From: Aquilaria yunnanensis
Lineage: Eukaryota; Streptophyta; Magnoliopsida; Malvales; Thymelaeaceae
Length of the DNA stretch: 64,000 nucleotides
Assembly (NCBI GenBank): GCA_039654915.1
Contig: CM077594.1
Span: forward strand, 101,322,893 to 101,386,892
Reading direction: 5' to 3'
The position numbers and the translations under genes are program-made. The notes beneath the pieces were generated by a model. It worked only from the letters and a program-made list of their open reading frames with translations, made no database searches and was not told the origin of the DNA. Each line of letters starts with the position of its first letter. Within the stretch, counting starts at the first letter, position 1. Positions 37,046 through 49,783 of the stretch are shown piece after piece.

Positions 37046-40000
37046 AATTATGATTGAAATTTAACTTCATACCCCAGGGTTGGTGATTAGAGAGGTTTAT
37101 ATAGTTGGGGGGGAGTTCCGAGAAATTTGTTCAGGGATAGGAATCTCGTAGTTTATCCCATAAAGACGGGATTCTGTTGCTATCCAAGGTGAGATTCCTT
37201 TATTGACATGGTTGGGCCTCCATGTTCAACTCAGTAGGAGTTCCTTATTGGTTATGGGCCCCGAGTTGGGCACTTTCCTACGACCTAGAATTGTTACTTG
37301 TCTCTTCTCTGTAACAAAATTTTGTTTTTGGTAAGCAATGAGTCAAACACATTCTTGATTAAGTTTATGAATGTGAGTCCTTGATTTATTGAAATTTGAA
37401 ATTTTTCAATAAATAGAGTCTCACGAAGTTGGGAAAGCCTGCGCATTGCAGCGGTGCATTATGGTTGATAAGAAACGATAAATGTTGCATTGGTCTATGA
37501 TGGATAGATAATATATATATTGAATAGCTAAATGAATATGTGTTTATATATTGTCAAAAAAACATTAAAGATAACATACAAAACGTGTCAAAGCAGTTTC
37601 ATTAATCAATTTAAATGAAACCATCAAAACAAAAAAAAAAAGAGCTAGAATATTTATAATATAGTATAACATTGCACAATATACATACATAAGTTTTTCC
37701 AGATTTTTACTCACTAATGAATCAGCGATAAAATAAACCTTTTAACAATCAATAACCTATACGTAATGCAAATTGTGCACTATTTTAACTAATCAAAACT
37801 TTGAATCAAACCCTATGTAAAGCAGTCGTGCATTAATCAAAACTTTGAATCTGACATATCTAACTAAACTTTTGAATAAAATCATTTAGAAATTTTTTTT
37901 TTGGTATTTAATATGGTTAATAAAAGCATGTCTCTCATTTCTATTTAAGACTTTATTATTTTAAATTTAAATAAATCATCCAATTTTTTTTTTCTAAATT
38001 TTCCAACCAATTGTAAAAGTTGGAGACCACTATGGCAAAATTGTTATATTGAGGGACCAAAAAGGGAATTTGAACATTCCCCTGGAAGTAAAAAAAAAAC
38101 AAATATGCCTTCATTCCCTAAATCATTGGCTTCTGCAAGTAACAGTCTCCATACTTTATTATCTTCTGATCTTACCATCATCAACAAATAGTCTTCACGC
38201 TATCTCACGACAAAAGGAGAAAGTGAGGGATCAACATGGTAAATGTGAAATATTCAAGAATCAAAAGTGAGGTTTTACCACAAACTGGAAAAGCCAAAAA
38301 AAAAAAAAAAAAAAGTAGCGGCACCAAAGTAACCGTGAGAACGCTGTTTTTTACTGTTCAAATGAACAAGAGCTAAAAACGGCTTTTAGTATATAGTATA
38401 ATATATTTCTCAGAAACTCCCAACAAAATTTCATGTGAAATTTAAAAGCAAAATGTATGTGCCTGTTTTGTTACAATTAACTGATACTGTCGGTGCAAAG
38501 TTCTTGCGATTATGTATATGTTACCTTCCGTTGATGCCTCCTGGCCTGTCCAATTGTTGTAGACAGGGTGCCGGGCTTAATGTAAAGTACCTCACTTTAC
38601 TGCATTGTGCGCCTCTTATTGCAAATATTCCCCGTTGCAAGTTTTTCCCCTAGCCTTCATAAAACAGAACAAAACAAAATTGAAGTTGGTAGACATTGAT
38701 AAAGGAATGTTGTCGCATTCGACACAGATTAACCAACCTGTGTTATTGCTGCTTATTTTCAAGTTTGCTTCTTTTTTTGTTTAGAATCGATGCCTTGTGA
38801 AAGCAATACTCTATTTATCTAAAAATCACTTGAATCATTTTCTTTTTACAAAATAAATTAAGTTTTATAAATTTCTTTCATTACTTAGCTTAAAACAAAA
38901 CATTAAATACTTGCTTTTTGCGAAAATACTCTATACTTCTAACCATTATCTTTCCGGTTCCTTGCTTCCATAGCTAAACTCTATTGCCATTTGAAATTTA
39001 GACTATCGTTCTTTGTTTTTGATTCATGATGGCTCAGGTTTAATCCCAAAATACAATTCGCATTTTGTTTCTATTAAATGATTTAATAAAGGAAATAGGA
39101 CAGAAAATTTAGGGTCGTGGCTTACATACACCAGTACAAAATTTGGTCAGAAAGTCATATTCAACTTTGATATACAAATAATTCATCGTTCCATTGTAGT
39201 TTGCAATATTGCCTGAGGGTGATTTGTTGATGATGATCTTGCACAGTAGAAGAGGGAAATATCTGGGAACTCCAAGAGGTAGATGTATTTTGTTGGTCTA
39301 ACTGCAATCAAGAGTTGTAGAATTAGTGGCTTTAAAATTAAAATTTTGACAAAATTAAATTTTACAACCAAATTCACTCAACCAAAAATCAAGAGCAAAC
39401 CAAACAAGTATGAGGAAAATATAATGCAAAATATAAAGAGAGACGAGAAAAAAATGCATCAGGATTTATATAGGTTTAAGTTCATTAACCAAAGTCTACG
39501 TCATCTCCTCAAATTTACCTACTTGAGAGTTCATTCACTATCTCTTGATTAAGATTATAATGATGTTTTCTTCAAAATTCACACCCAACATTGTATTAAA
39601 TATTGCAGGTAAGCAGTAAACGGTATAAATATTTTCACATTTTGTCATTTTTTCACTCAAAGTATTTTGTAGCATTTCACATGCCAGTCACTTTTATGTG
39701 TATTTTGTCAAAAAAAGTTGTAGTATACCGCAAATGCCACGAAGTACATACCTCAATATTATATTTTTTACAGATATGTGTGAGATATTTTTTTTGTCAT
39801 TTTACATCTAACTATCATTCATAAATATATAAAATAGTAAAATATAATTAATACACATATTTTAACATAATTAAAACAAACTAGGATATGAGAGTCATAC
39901 TTTGAGTTACCTAGGAACTCAATGGGATGTTAGAAAATATATTATTATTATTATTAAAGTATATGTTGTTTTTTTTTCTCTTCGATTAATAAATTAGCTT

Positions 40001-41367
40001 TTTTGTTGAGTAATATTTCTTTTACTCTATATATAACATTTTTTTATGTCTTTTTATATAAAAAAATAACTTCTATCACATATATTTTATTTATATTTGA
40101 CAAATTATGATGAGAAAAATTAGATTACATATAAAAATGTACAAATAATTTTTATTTAATTTATTTCATCATAAAATAATATTTGAGCATTTATTTCTTT
40201 TAAAAAATGGTAATGGTATGCGTGGCAATATAACATATAGTATACCTTAAAAATATGGTATGCAATATACCTATTTGTAATGATATTTAATACCTTCTAC
40301 CAAACCAATCTTTAGTTTTTTCAAGGCTAACTAGAAGCCACTTTCTAATTTAGTTTTATTCAAAACTTACTAAAAATCACTCTACACTCAAAAAATTCTA
40401 AGACTTAAAGTGCTTACAAGATTAAAGGTTCACACAATAGCACTATTGCTAGCTATACAAGTGAAAGTACAAGAACTCATATAATTTTATCAAGGTAAGC
40501 TCTTTTCTCTTGGATTTGATGTTAAATTCTCTCTTCTAATAGCCAAGAGTTACTTCCAAGGTGTTTCTCCATGTATTTATACTCATTTAGGAACCAAAAA
40601 TATGTTAAAGAGCCGTTGGAAATGGTAAAAAAGCCTCAAAGAAAGAGGTGACTATTACTATCAAATTTGACAGGAAAAATGTTTTTGTCGCCTTGTTTTA
40701 CTTGGGTGAACAAATTTTACTCAGTTGAAATTTCAGTCTTGTATCATCATCCAAGATTTGATCTCCAATTGTTAGATTGCTAATTAATTATGTGTTAGCA
40801 CCTAACCCACGTGGCAATCAGATGTAGCATGGTTTTAAAATGAATTTTCAAATATTTTTCAACTGGAGAATCACGCATTGGTCTAGACCGAAGCTTTTAC
40901 CATGTTGGAAAATTTTCATTCAAGTCTTTTTATTGTTTAGAACCAAAATATTCTTGGGTATGAAAAACTGCTCCAATTTCAATAGGTTGAAAGTTTTTCA
41001 CCTTGTTGAAACTGCATATTTAGGATTTTTTAACATCAAAACTTTCAAACTTCAATGTTGATTTATTCCAATGAATTTCTTCTTTTTCAAGTAACACTTG
41101 GAACACTTCAAACAACTTAAGAAACAATGAACATCATCCAAAATAAACATATTAGTCCATCATAAATGTTTTGTTATTATCAAAATTCTAAGTTAATTGG
41201 TTGGAACAAATCCAACATATTTCTTTATCCCAAACATCATGTACTGCTTCAACTTGACAAGTTTTCCAGAAGTAAATTCAGAAGCAAACACTGTAAGCAA
41301 TGCGCAGTAATGTGCTGAAATGCTTGCACCAAAACTTTACAATCAGTTTCTCTTGTTACACCTGCAG
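37046..41367. other. Long intergenic stretch, no gene seen
   Basis: The region 37080-37300 (ttatatagttgggggggag, gggccccgagttgggc) resembles fragments of an LTR, but I see no paired LTR, primer-binding site or polyprotein. The region 38030-38400 recalls the 18.9-24.3 kb repeats (gggaccaaaaaggg). The rest, including 39.6-41.1 kb, is AT-rich with only random short frames. Confidence 0.35.
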
Positions 41368-41466
41368 AAAGAAGAGCTGCCACCAGGAAGAACTGTGGCC
41401 ACAAGCACAAACAAGGCATTCCCATACAAAGACGAGACCGAGATTGAGTTTAACAAATTGAAATGA
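41368..41466 (+). CDS. Possible isolated 3' exon
   Basis: An acceptor-like tract (ttacacctgcag) is followed by 32 open codons and TGA. The peptide starts KEELPPGRTVATSTNKAFPY and ends acidic then basic (EIEFNKLK). Its composition is protein-like, unlike the surroundings. No upstream exon, start or promoter can be seen, so it may be an orphan exon of a decayed or captured gene. I do not recognise the family. Confidence 0.25.
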   Translation, partial: KEELPPGRTVATSTNKAFPYKDETEIEFNKLK

Positions 41467-42693
41467 AAATTGAAGGACTTGTGAAGTTCTGGGAATGCTC
41501 AGATGATGCAACTTTTGGTATTGTTATTCCAGACTTTGTGCTGCCAGCAGATTGAGCTCGAAGCCGACAGATGATAGTTGTATACTTGTATAGCAACCAG
41601 AAGTTATATTTTTATTCAACAAATTATGATGGCAGACAAGGATTGTTGTCCTCAAAATAAAGGGATATTAACTATTGTCGTTTTTTTCTCGTAATCTTTC
41701 TTAGGTACTCAATCTTCTCAAATTGTAAAAATGAAGTCCGAAAGTGACATACATAGACATTTATTACGAAGTCCAGATCAAGTTTGTTGAACAAATGAGA
41801 AGGGGAGCACCTGGTTTGCCTTGTTTTGATTCTGAATCCTCTTCTTTGACAACAGTATGCACAATCAATTCCTGAGTTTGAAAAATCTGTCAATATTCTG
41901 AACACGTTGCAAGAAAAAAAGGGTACGTTGGTGGAATTTCAGATCACCTGCTTAGCAAAGCAAGATTAGGCTTGACTAGTTTGTGCTCCCAATAAACGAG
42001 CAGGGATTTGCCAACCATTTTGGAGAATCGGGACTTCGCTTTTGTTAAGAAAATCACAGGATACAAGAAATTTTGAAGTGAATCGTGCTCTCTCATTTCC
42101 ATTAACGAGGAAAACACAACTAAATTGAAGTTGAAAAAATAATTTTTGCTAGATTAACGGAGACTTACTGGCCTTAGGATTAAGATTAATTCAATTAATT
42201 AATTTTAAGTACCAAACGAAGTAACGTACTAAACCATAGATTAAAAAATCCCAACCTGTAAATAAATAGCTAAGATACTGACAAATGTTTCAGGGGTTGG
42301 TGAAGAAACACAAAAATAAAAAAAAAATCAAAGGGTGTGAAATTAGATGCGAGAAAATAGAATTTTCTACCCTTCAAAATTTCCACCTGGGCAGCCACCA
42401 CTATCCCTGCTCATCTAACTACGTCACTCACATGAAATGACAAAATTGCCCTCACCATGATAGAGATAGAGTCTTAGAGCCCATACACGGAAGGGGTGTT
42501 TTAGTAAATCTACGTGTTAAAATTGACCCATGTTCCATGGGCGTTGACAATTTTAATGCCCAGTTTTATTGCCTTGTTCAGCCTGCCGGACTGACTGATT
42601 CAAGGATGCTTGGTCAACACGTAATAGAACGCCCTACAAAGCCCACCATAAACCCCAACTAAGTCTTGCAAGAACCCCTCCGCCTCTCTCCAT
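41467..42693. other. Intergenic region upstream of the PIP gene
   Basis: No supported gene. Short - strand coding-like fragments at about 41790-42090 could not be joined into a gene. The last few hundred bases are less AT-rich and should hold the promoter of the PIP-type gene. Confidence 0.35.
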
Positions 42694-42701
42694 TATAAAT
42701 A
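42694..42701 (+). promoter_or_regulatory. TATA box of the PIP-type gene
   Basis: TATAAATA lies 138 bp before the ATG at 42839 and is followed by a C/A-rich leader with no upstream ATG, as expected for a strongly inducible plant promoter. Confidence 0.65.
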
Positions 42702-42838
42702 ATCCTCCTCACTTCTCACATCCCTCACACCAGCTAAAGCAAGCAAGCAAGCACACGTAAACAAACACAAACACAAGCACGAGCAGGCCGAAAGCCTCCC
42801 CAGGAAGGGCTTCAGAAGGAAACTTGTTCTTTACCACA

Positions 42839-43069
42839 ATGGTGAAGATCGGCAGCAAGAAACTATTCAACATTTTGATCGTTTTGTTCATGCTGGTTGC
42901 TCTCTCGAGCGGAGTTATTGTCGGGGCGACGAGAGTGCTACCGGAGGATTTCGCGAAGGCGAACCAACTGGAGGCGTTTCCGTCGGCTTTCGAGAAGGCT
43001 AAGTGCACCATGACGCTCTGGCTCGAGCGCTTGCCTTCCGGACCCAGCCCTAAAGGGCCCGGCCACTAG
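42839..43069 (+). CDS. PIP-type (PAMP-induced) secreted peptide precursor
   Basis: This small single-exon gene encodes 76 residues. The N-terminus (MVKIGSKKLFNILIVLFMLV, then ALSSGVIVGA) is a typical signal peptide, so the product should enter the secretory pathway. A variable region follows, then the conserved C-terminal part with WLERLP and the end SGPSPKGPGH (residues 67-76). That SGPS-x-x-G-x-GH end is the hallmark of PIP/PIP-like peptides, related to the IDA and CEP groups. They are cut from the precursor and signal through leucine-rich receptor kinases (RLK7 for Arabidopsis PIP1) in immunity and stress. The ATG is the first one after the TATA box; the frame is also open for five codons upstream, without an ATG. 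The product is likely Pro-hydroxylated (inference). Confidence 0.85.
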   Translation: MVKIGSKKLFNILIVLFMLVALSSGVIVGATRVLPEDFAKANQLEAFPSAFEKAKCTMTLWLERLPSGPSPKGPGH

Positions 43070-44038
43070 ACCGACCACCTGCGGGCCAAGGGCTTGGACA
43101 CATACTCAATCGTATACCAGGAATTAATTAATTACGCATGCATGCGGAAGACACAATTTTTACACAAATTCTTTTCTTCTCTCTAGCCCTCTCTGTTTTT
43201 TTTCCCCTTATTTTCAGTGAAAGACATGGCTTTCCACACGTATGAGTTGTAGAATACAGATGTAAATTTGAAAAATAAGATGTCATGTTTCTTCATTTCA
43301 TATGATGTATAGAATGATTCGTTTGATTAGATGAATTTCTAGTCATTAGCCATCGGTCCTGAATTTTCTTGATCCAATAACGAATTTTGTTATAATAATT
43401 TTGGCTTACCTCATACGAAGAAACTATATATGGTCAGATCAATGACTTGAAACTATTTTGTTTAAATTATTGCCTGTCAGATCATGTTCAAGAATCATTT
43501 TCTTATCAACCTACAAAACCAACTACCCAAAACTGAACCGAACCAATAACAATATGGGTTTTATGTGGATTAGGGTCAAAACAGGTTTATGAAAATGTAA
43601 ACCCGGTCATTCATGTAAGGTGGGGCAGGTTTCAATTTTAAAACCGCATAAACCTGACTCGAGCCATTTCTTTCCCTAATTCATAAATTTTAGCCTCTAG
43701 TAATATGATGGAAGTTCTCAATACTCACTCTTTTCTCTCTTAACGCATTATTTATTTTAACTTATGTATAACTGTTTTAGAGTGAGACATTTTTTGTAAA
43801 ATTTCACATAAGGCTTTGGCTATTTTGTACATATCTAGTTTCCATCGTTGAGTATAGAAATTGACCAATGTAATATATATATAAATATATATAGCAATGA
43901 GTTTGAGTTTTTGCAACTGGTTTTTCTTAATCGCTTATTAATATCAAGTTTGTTTAAGTTTTGAGATCATTATTTGAAATCAAAGTAGGTTTAAACTATA
44001 CATTCTGCTTTTTGTAGGTTTTTTTTTTATTTTGTATT
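43070..44038. other. 3' flank of the PIP gene and spacer
   Basis: Probable 3' UTR to about 43340, then AT-rich DNA with a possible old hAT fragment (43510-43670, aaaccgcataaacctgactc). No gene is seen. Confidence 0.35.
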
Positions 44039-44289
44039 CACCACAAAACAAATAAGAAATCACGATTGAAAATGGTGACTGAAGTTCAGTCGCTATTCTT
44101 GGCAGTTGCTATTCAATTGGAAACAAAAAGGTATTCTTTTTTTTTTTTTTTTTTGCGATTGTTGGGCGACTGATTGTTTCAGTAGCCTACTTTGCAATCA
44201 CCTCTCAGCCATGAAATTTTTTTAAATTAGATTATAGTCGCTTTTCAGTCATTTTTTTCCTAATCTGACTACAGTTGCCCTTTTAGTGG

Positions 44290-45370
44290 CTAAATTGATT
44301 TAGGGGTTTAAGGTTTTTTAGGGTTTGAAGTTTTTTTAGAGTTTAGGGTATGTGTATTGCGGTTTTTTTAGGGTTTAGGGTTTTGGATTCTTTTTTTTTT
44401 TAGGATTTAAGGGTTTTAAGGGGTTAAGGGTATTGGATATAGGCTTTGGGTTTGATATTTTTATTATTTTGTTTAGGGTTTAAAATTAGTGTTTAGGTAT
44501 ATTGAATTATCTAGATAAGGTTATTTGGGTAAATTGAATTAATTCAATATTATGGTTTTGGGAATTATTTTTAGGGCTATTTGGGGTTAATTTGGAGGGT
44601 TTTTTATGATTTAGGGATTAAGAATTTTTATGGGGTTTAGAGATATAGAATTAGGATTTAGGGTTTTTAAGGGTTTATGATTATTGAATTATAAATATTA
44701 CAATATTGAAATTTAGGGTTTAGGATTTATATTTAGGGTTTAGGTTAATGGTATATTAGGTTTAGGGTTTTAAGGATATAGAATTTGGGTTTAGGGTTTA
44801 ATTAGGCTTTAGGGTTATGATTTAGAGTTAATGGTAGTTAATTAGCTAGGGTTTGGGGATATAGAGTTAGGGTTTAGGGTTTATAAGGGTATAAGGTTTA
44901 GGATATTTTAGGGTTTGTATTTAGAGTTTAAGGTTTAGGATTTAGGATTTAGGGATATAAAAATAGCTAGGGTTTAGGGTTTTGGTTCTTAAGGTTAAGG
45001 GATATAGAATTAGAGTTTAAGGTTTTAGGCCTTAGGGTTTAATTTGGGTTTTAGGTTTTAGGTTTGTGTATTTAGGGTTTAATTTAGGGTTTTAGGGTTT
45101 ACATTTAATTAATAAGGGTTTAGGTTTAAGGGGTTGTACTTAGGGTTTAAGGTTTTAGATCTTAGTGTTTAATTTAGGTTTTAGGGTTTGTGTATTTTGG
45201 GTTTAATTTAGGATTTTAGGGTTTAGGGTTTGCATTTAGGGTTTAGGGTTTAAGGTTAATGGTATATCAAGTTTAGGGTTTAGGATATGGATATAGAATT
45301 AGGGTTTAGGGTTTTACATCTTTAGGTTTAATTGAGGGTTTAGGGATATAGAATGTGGATTTAGGGTTTA
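44290..45370 (+). repeat. Degenerate TTTAGGG-like tract
   Basis: Over about 1.1 kb the motif GGGTTTAGGGTTT and near variants (TTTAGGGTTTTAAGG, GATATAGAATTAGGG) recur dozens of times without a strict 7-bp register. This is the plant telomere unit in degenerate form. Because it lies inside the CACTA element borders, it is more likely part of that element than a chromosome-end remnant. Confidence 0.7.
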
Positions 45371-45528
45371 ATTAATTATTAAGGTTTGGGAATTATTCTT
45401 ATGATTCTTACTTCCATGTATATGATATCATTTCTTTATTAAATTTAATTTTTAAAATTATGTTTATAGAAAAAATTTCATGAACTTATATATATTTATG
45501 ATTGTACCAAATATATAATTATATTCAT

Positions 45529-45550
45529 GTGTGTGTGTGTGTGTGTGTGT
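45529..45550. repeat. (GT)11 microsatellite
   Basis: Eleven uninterrupted GT units inside the CACTA element; likely length-variable. Confidence 0.9.
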
Positions 45551-46179
45551 ATTTATATATTTATATGTACAGGGAATGCTGGTTATATAGCAAGGAAAAT
45601 GAAATAAAAAAAATTAAATAATGGACGGTAAATAAGTTATTGTTTCAGACACTTTTGTTAAGGTATTAAAGTAAAAGGTAATACTGTAATTTTGTAAAAT
45701 ATGCAGGATTGAATGTAAATTAAGTTTAGTTATTGGGCTTCTATGTATAATTAGACATATGTCTACCATATAATAATTATTAACCAGCCCCTTGCCGTTT
45801 CAGCGAGGCATTCTTCAATTTCATTTTATTTTTTTTTCACACATTCTTTGTTTGTTTTTGTTATTTTCCCTATTTTTTGGCACATAATAAATCTTTTTAT
45901 TTATCCTTTTAAAATGCATGAATAAAAAAATTAGACAAATAAATCAACAACAAAAAATGTACAAATGAACATTATAAATTGTATTTTTTTAGTTTTATAA
46001 TATGATATTCAAATTTTGATCTAGTTTCATGTTCTTCTATTGGTTATTATTTTGGTGTTTTTTGTGAATACAAATAGGATATAAGTGAATTAAAAATTAA
46101 AATTAGAAATAAAACAAAAAAAATTATATAAATGAATAATCAAAATGCATAAATGAATAAATAAAAATAATTTTCTTTC

Positions 46180-46733
46180 AGTTTTGTTTGATGTTCATTT
46201 GAGTTAGCTCTTTGTTCCTTGTTCTTTTATTTTAATGAATTTCTCATTGTTCTTTTATCAGTTATTATTTATTCTTTTATAAGTTACAATTTATTTTTTT
46301 ATCAGTTTATGTTTGTTCTTTTAAAGAAACTAGTATTTTGTTCTCTTATTCATAGTTATCTATTATTTTATTAGAAACTATTTGTTCATTTATTAGTTCA
46401 TGTTTGTTCCTTAAAATAAGCTAAATATTTATTTTCTTTTTACTATTAGCTATTTGTTCTTTTATCAGTTGAAATTAGCTATCTGTTCTTTTATAAATAA
46501 TTATTTGTTATTTTACTAGTATTTATTTATTCTTTTATCAGTTTCTGCTCGTAATTTTTTTAGACAAACTAATTGTCTGATCTTTTGTGAGTAGTTGTTT
46601 ATTTTTTTATTAGTTCATACTTATTCTTTTAGACAAACTAATTATTTCTTCTTTTACTAGTAGTTATTTATTCTTTTATCAGTCTGTACTTATTTTTTTA
46701 GACAAACTAGCTATTTGTTCTTTTATGAGTAAA
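46180..46733 (+). repeat. Degenerate tandem TTGTTCTTTTATCAGTTA-like array
   Basis: Variants of a motif close to TTTGTTCTTTTATCAGTTA recur every 20-60 bases, mixed with agacaaactaatta. This is a decayed minisatellite in the 5' part of the CACTA element. A short copy of the gagtaaatt repeat arm starts at 46734. Confidence 0.5.
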
Positions 46734-47500
46734 TTGCATAAATAGTGACTAACTTTTAGTCATTGTTTTATTTAGTTATTTGACTAAACTCATGTATGGG
46801 GCAACTGCATTCATGACTTTTGCTACTGACCATGCTAGTCACTATTTTCCCTTTACTTCACAACTGAAGTGTCAGTCGTTGCAGCTTGAGCTGACTTTTT
46901 TCACCCCTTTTACTGACTGAAGAACAGTAGCAAAAAAAGGGTATTCTAGTCTTCTTGGACTTTGTGACACTATCCTTTATTTACCCTGGTGTCTCACCCA
47001 TGTCAAGCCAATTTTTCTCTAACCAACACATTTTTCTCTTTGAAGCACCTAAAGTTCTCTATCAATGCTTCGTCCGATAGCTTGGAGGGGTGAAGAAGTT
47101 GCTCTTCTTTCCATTTTGTCTCCTAATTCGGTGAGTTTATCCAGCCAGCAGCACCATTTTTTCATTTTATTGTCTGTTTTATTTGGGTTTTTTTTATGTC
47201 CAGCCAGCAGCTCTATTTTCTTGTCTCATTATGTGTTTGAGTGGGTTTGAGTGGATTTCATTTAGGTTTGAGTGGTTCAATTGTGGACTTCGTTTAGGCT
47301 TTAATGGATTTTAGTAGGTTTAGGTGGTTTTTAGTCAACATTTGAAGTGGGTTTGAGTGGATTTTGGTTGCTATGCAAAAAGGATTTAAGTGTTACATTG
47401 TTAGTGTTAAATTGTTAGAGTTAAATTATATTTTAATGAGAAATAAAGCTCTTTTAATGATTTTCAATTATATATTTCTTTTTTAAAATTATTTTAGGCT

Positions 47501-47722
47501 ATGGATCATGATGATCGGGTCGAGGTCGATCATTCCCCAGCAGTTGTGGTGACTCAAGCTACCATATTCAATTTGAATCTCAACCCAATTCACAAAGAGG
47601 CAAAGGCCGTTCACAACGTGGTGGTCGGGGTTAGCAGCGTTCCACTCCTTTTAGCATCTAGTTTAGGGGGAAGAGTTACACTTTCCAAGTGCCCTTCATG
47701 CTTCTTCATTTGGTGTCTCTAG
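47501..47722 (+). pseudogene. Possible N-terminal exon of the CACTA-encoded protein
   Basis: The frame starts MDHDDRVEVDHSPAVVVTQA after an acceptor-like attttag and runs 73 codons. It lies about 0.9 kb upstream of the recognisable transposase block in the same strand, so I take it as a 5' exon remnant. I recognise no domain in it. Confidence 0.3.
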
Positions 47723-48411
47723 GTTTACATTCAATAACTAGCAGTCCACCCACCATGGGATTGGGATTGAGAGCCACCACATGACGTACTAGAGCTCGCC
47801 ACCAATGCTTGAGGAGGATCATTGGAGCTTGATAGAGCCCACTTTGTAAGTATCATTTATATGGGTTTTTAATATAGTTTAAATATTAATAATCGTTTAA
47901 AATGTTAATAGCAATTATTTTTAATTTGAATCACAACTTTCTTTAGGACGAGCGATTACAGAGGAAATGCAAAGTCATCTCTTAGATGCTTTTCAAGGGC
48001 AATGCACCTTATTGGCATATGGTTCAGCGACTTAGCGATAATAGGTATTTATCACAGTTGGAGGTAAAAATAATTCTTTCTTTAATTTCTTAATTAATTA
48101 GTAATGTATTTAATGATATATTAATGGTAGATTAGGGTTAATTATTGATAGATTAGAGTTTTTAATTATTGATATATTAAGGTTAATTATTGATAGAATA
48201 GAGTTTTTAATGATAAATTGGGTTAATTTGTGGTAGTTTAGGATTAATTATTGGGAGATTAAGGTTTTTATGGTTGATTATGTTAATTTATGGTAGTTTA
48301 AGGTTTTTAATGGTATATTAGTGTTTAGGGTTTTTATATAGATTAGGGTTAATTAATGGTATATTAGGGTTAACTACAAAAACCTTAGGTATTTAGTGAT
48401 TCGATGAACTT

Positions 48412-48680
48412 TACTGGTTCCGTTGGGATCCAGCAAAGCTCAATGTCATAGTAGAGCAGTTTTTCTATTTGATGCGCAAAAGTTACAAGAATAGACTAAA
48501 TAATGCAAGGATTGGGAATCACCTAGGTAAAGACTTCTACCTCACTGCAGACTATAGACGTCTTATTCCCTTCTGTCATAAAAATGTTTTGCCTAAGCAT
48601 TAGAAGGCTTTATGCAACCATTAGGCCTCAGATGAATAAAAGCACAGGGCCAATGTCACGAAGAACAATAGGGTACAAAA
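48412..48680 (+). pseudogene. Plant transposase (Ptta/En/Spm, Transposase_24-like) remnant
   Basis: The frame reads YWFRWDPAKLNVIVEQFF, then FCHKNVLPKH, stop, KALCNH, stop, ASDE, stop, KHRANVTKNNRVQNV. It corresponds to the plant En/Spm-associated transposase family, where a W-x(3)-C-x-x-W block is followed by K/N-rich text such as KNKANR. All three stops lie where this family tends to have Trp or another conserved residue, so the gene is dead. Further fragments of the same protein lie at 48770-48850 and 48940-49060. Confidence 0.55.
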
Positions 48681-49144
48681 TGTTTACTTAGTGGCATTAT
48701 TTTTCTTAATTAAGCCATACCATTTATTGCTTACGTACCGTGATCATAAATTTTGACTAATTTATAGTTTGACAAGAATGCACCAGTGGGTTTAATGGAG
48801 CCCAAATATTTTTTGGGTTCACAGATGAAGCTAATGGCTTGGGATAGGATGGTAAGATCACAAATCTTTGAAATAATAATTTTTTTATTTAATTTAAAAT
48901 TTTATGTTTAAGTTGCAATTATTGTTACTTTTTTTATTTAGTGAAGTAAGTGAAGGACAATAAGCTTTCAACATTCAGTGATTTCATTAGGCGCATGTCA
49001 ACAAAGAAAGGATCAAGCAACTTAAAGGACAACTTTTCACAACAGCATATAAATGCAACAGCAAGTTTTATATTTATTTAATTAACATACTATTGACATT
49101 AGATTTATTTAATCTTTTACTATTAAGTAACATGCTATTAATAT

Positions 49145-49640
49145 AAGGAGATGTATGAGTTAAAGCTTAGGCTAAAGTATATGGTTTATCTGTCTAAGTA
49201 TCTGGAGTTTTGTGAGGGGTGTTGGAGTCGGGTGATCAGTGGTCCACCCAACAGAGTGTGGACGAGGGTTTCGCAGATTATGGCCTTCCCTAAGCAATAC
49301 CGTAGTGCACGTGCAGGGTTAATCATTTAAACAATTAGTTTTTTTATTTACATTTTTTATTTGTTATTTCTTTATCTTACTTTCCTATTTAAGGCTATAT
49401 AGTAAACCAGAATGAGTAATTGTGTGAGGAGAATGCCTTATTTAGAGCTAAGTTACGTGCTGTTCATGAGATGATGGAGCAGAGGATAGTGGAGAGGATG
49501 CGAACAATGCAATCTTAGTTGGATTCGGGGATGTACTTGAGGATACAGATGATGCTACAGTCTCAGTTAGGCTCCATGCTTATGGCTGCATTAATGGAAA
49601 CCCTCGACCACGTGCAGACTCATAGCAACTTGCCATAAGG
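49145..49640 (+). pseudogene. C-terminal transposase fragment
   Basis: Two coding-like stretches (EMYELKLRLKYMVYLSKYLE, then after an AT-rich gap MMEQRIVERMRTMQS, stop, LDSGMYLRIQMMLQSQ) look like the helical C-terminal part of the same CACTA protein. The AT-rich gap (49320-49400) reads like an intron. Internal stops remain. Confidence 0.4.
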
Positions 49641-49783
49641 TATTAATCCCGACTTAGTAACTGAAGGGCTGGGAAGAAAGGCATCCCATCCTCAACCTTC
49701 TGGATCATATTCAGGGATGGTAAGATTATGTCCCATGACCATTGCACCACACATAGGGATGTCAGGATTCCATCCTATGCCCC

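Noticed and set aside
37080..37430. Possible solo LTR
   Set aside because: LTR-like phrases only; no TG...CA ends with target duplication could be fixed and no second copy is present.
41672..42090. - strand coding-like pieces (ELIVHTVVKEEDSESKQ and MREHDSLQNFLYP)
   Set aside because: They could not be joined in frame through any clear donor and acceptor, and I know no matching protein.
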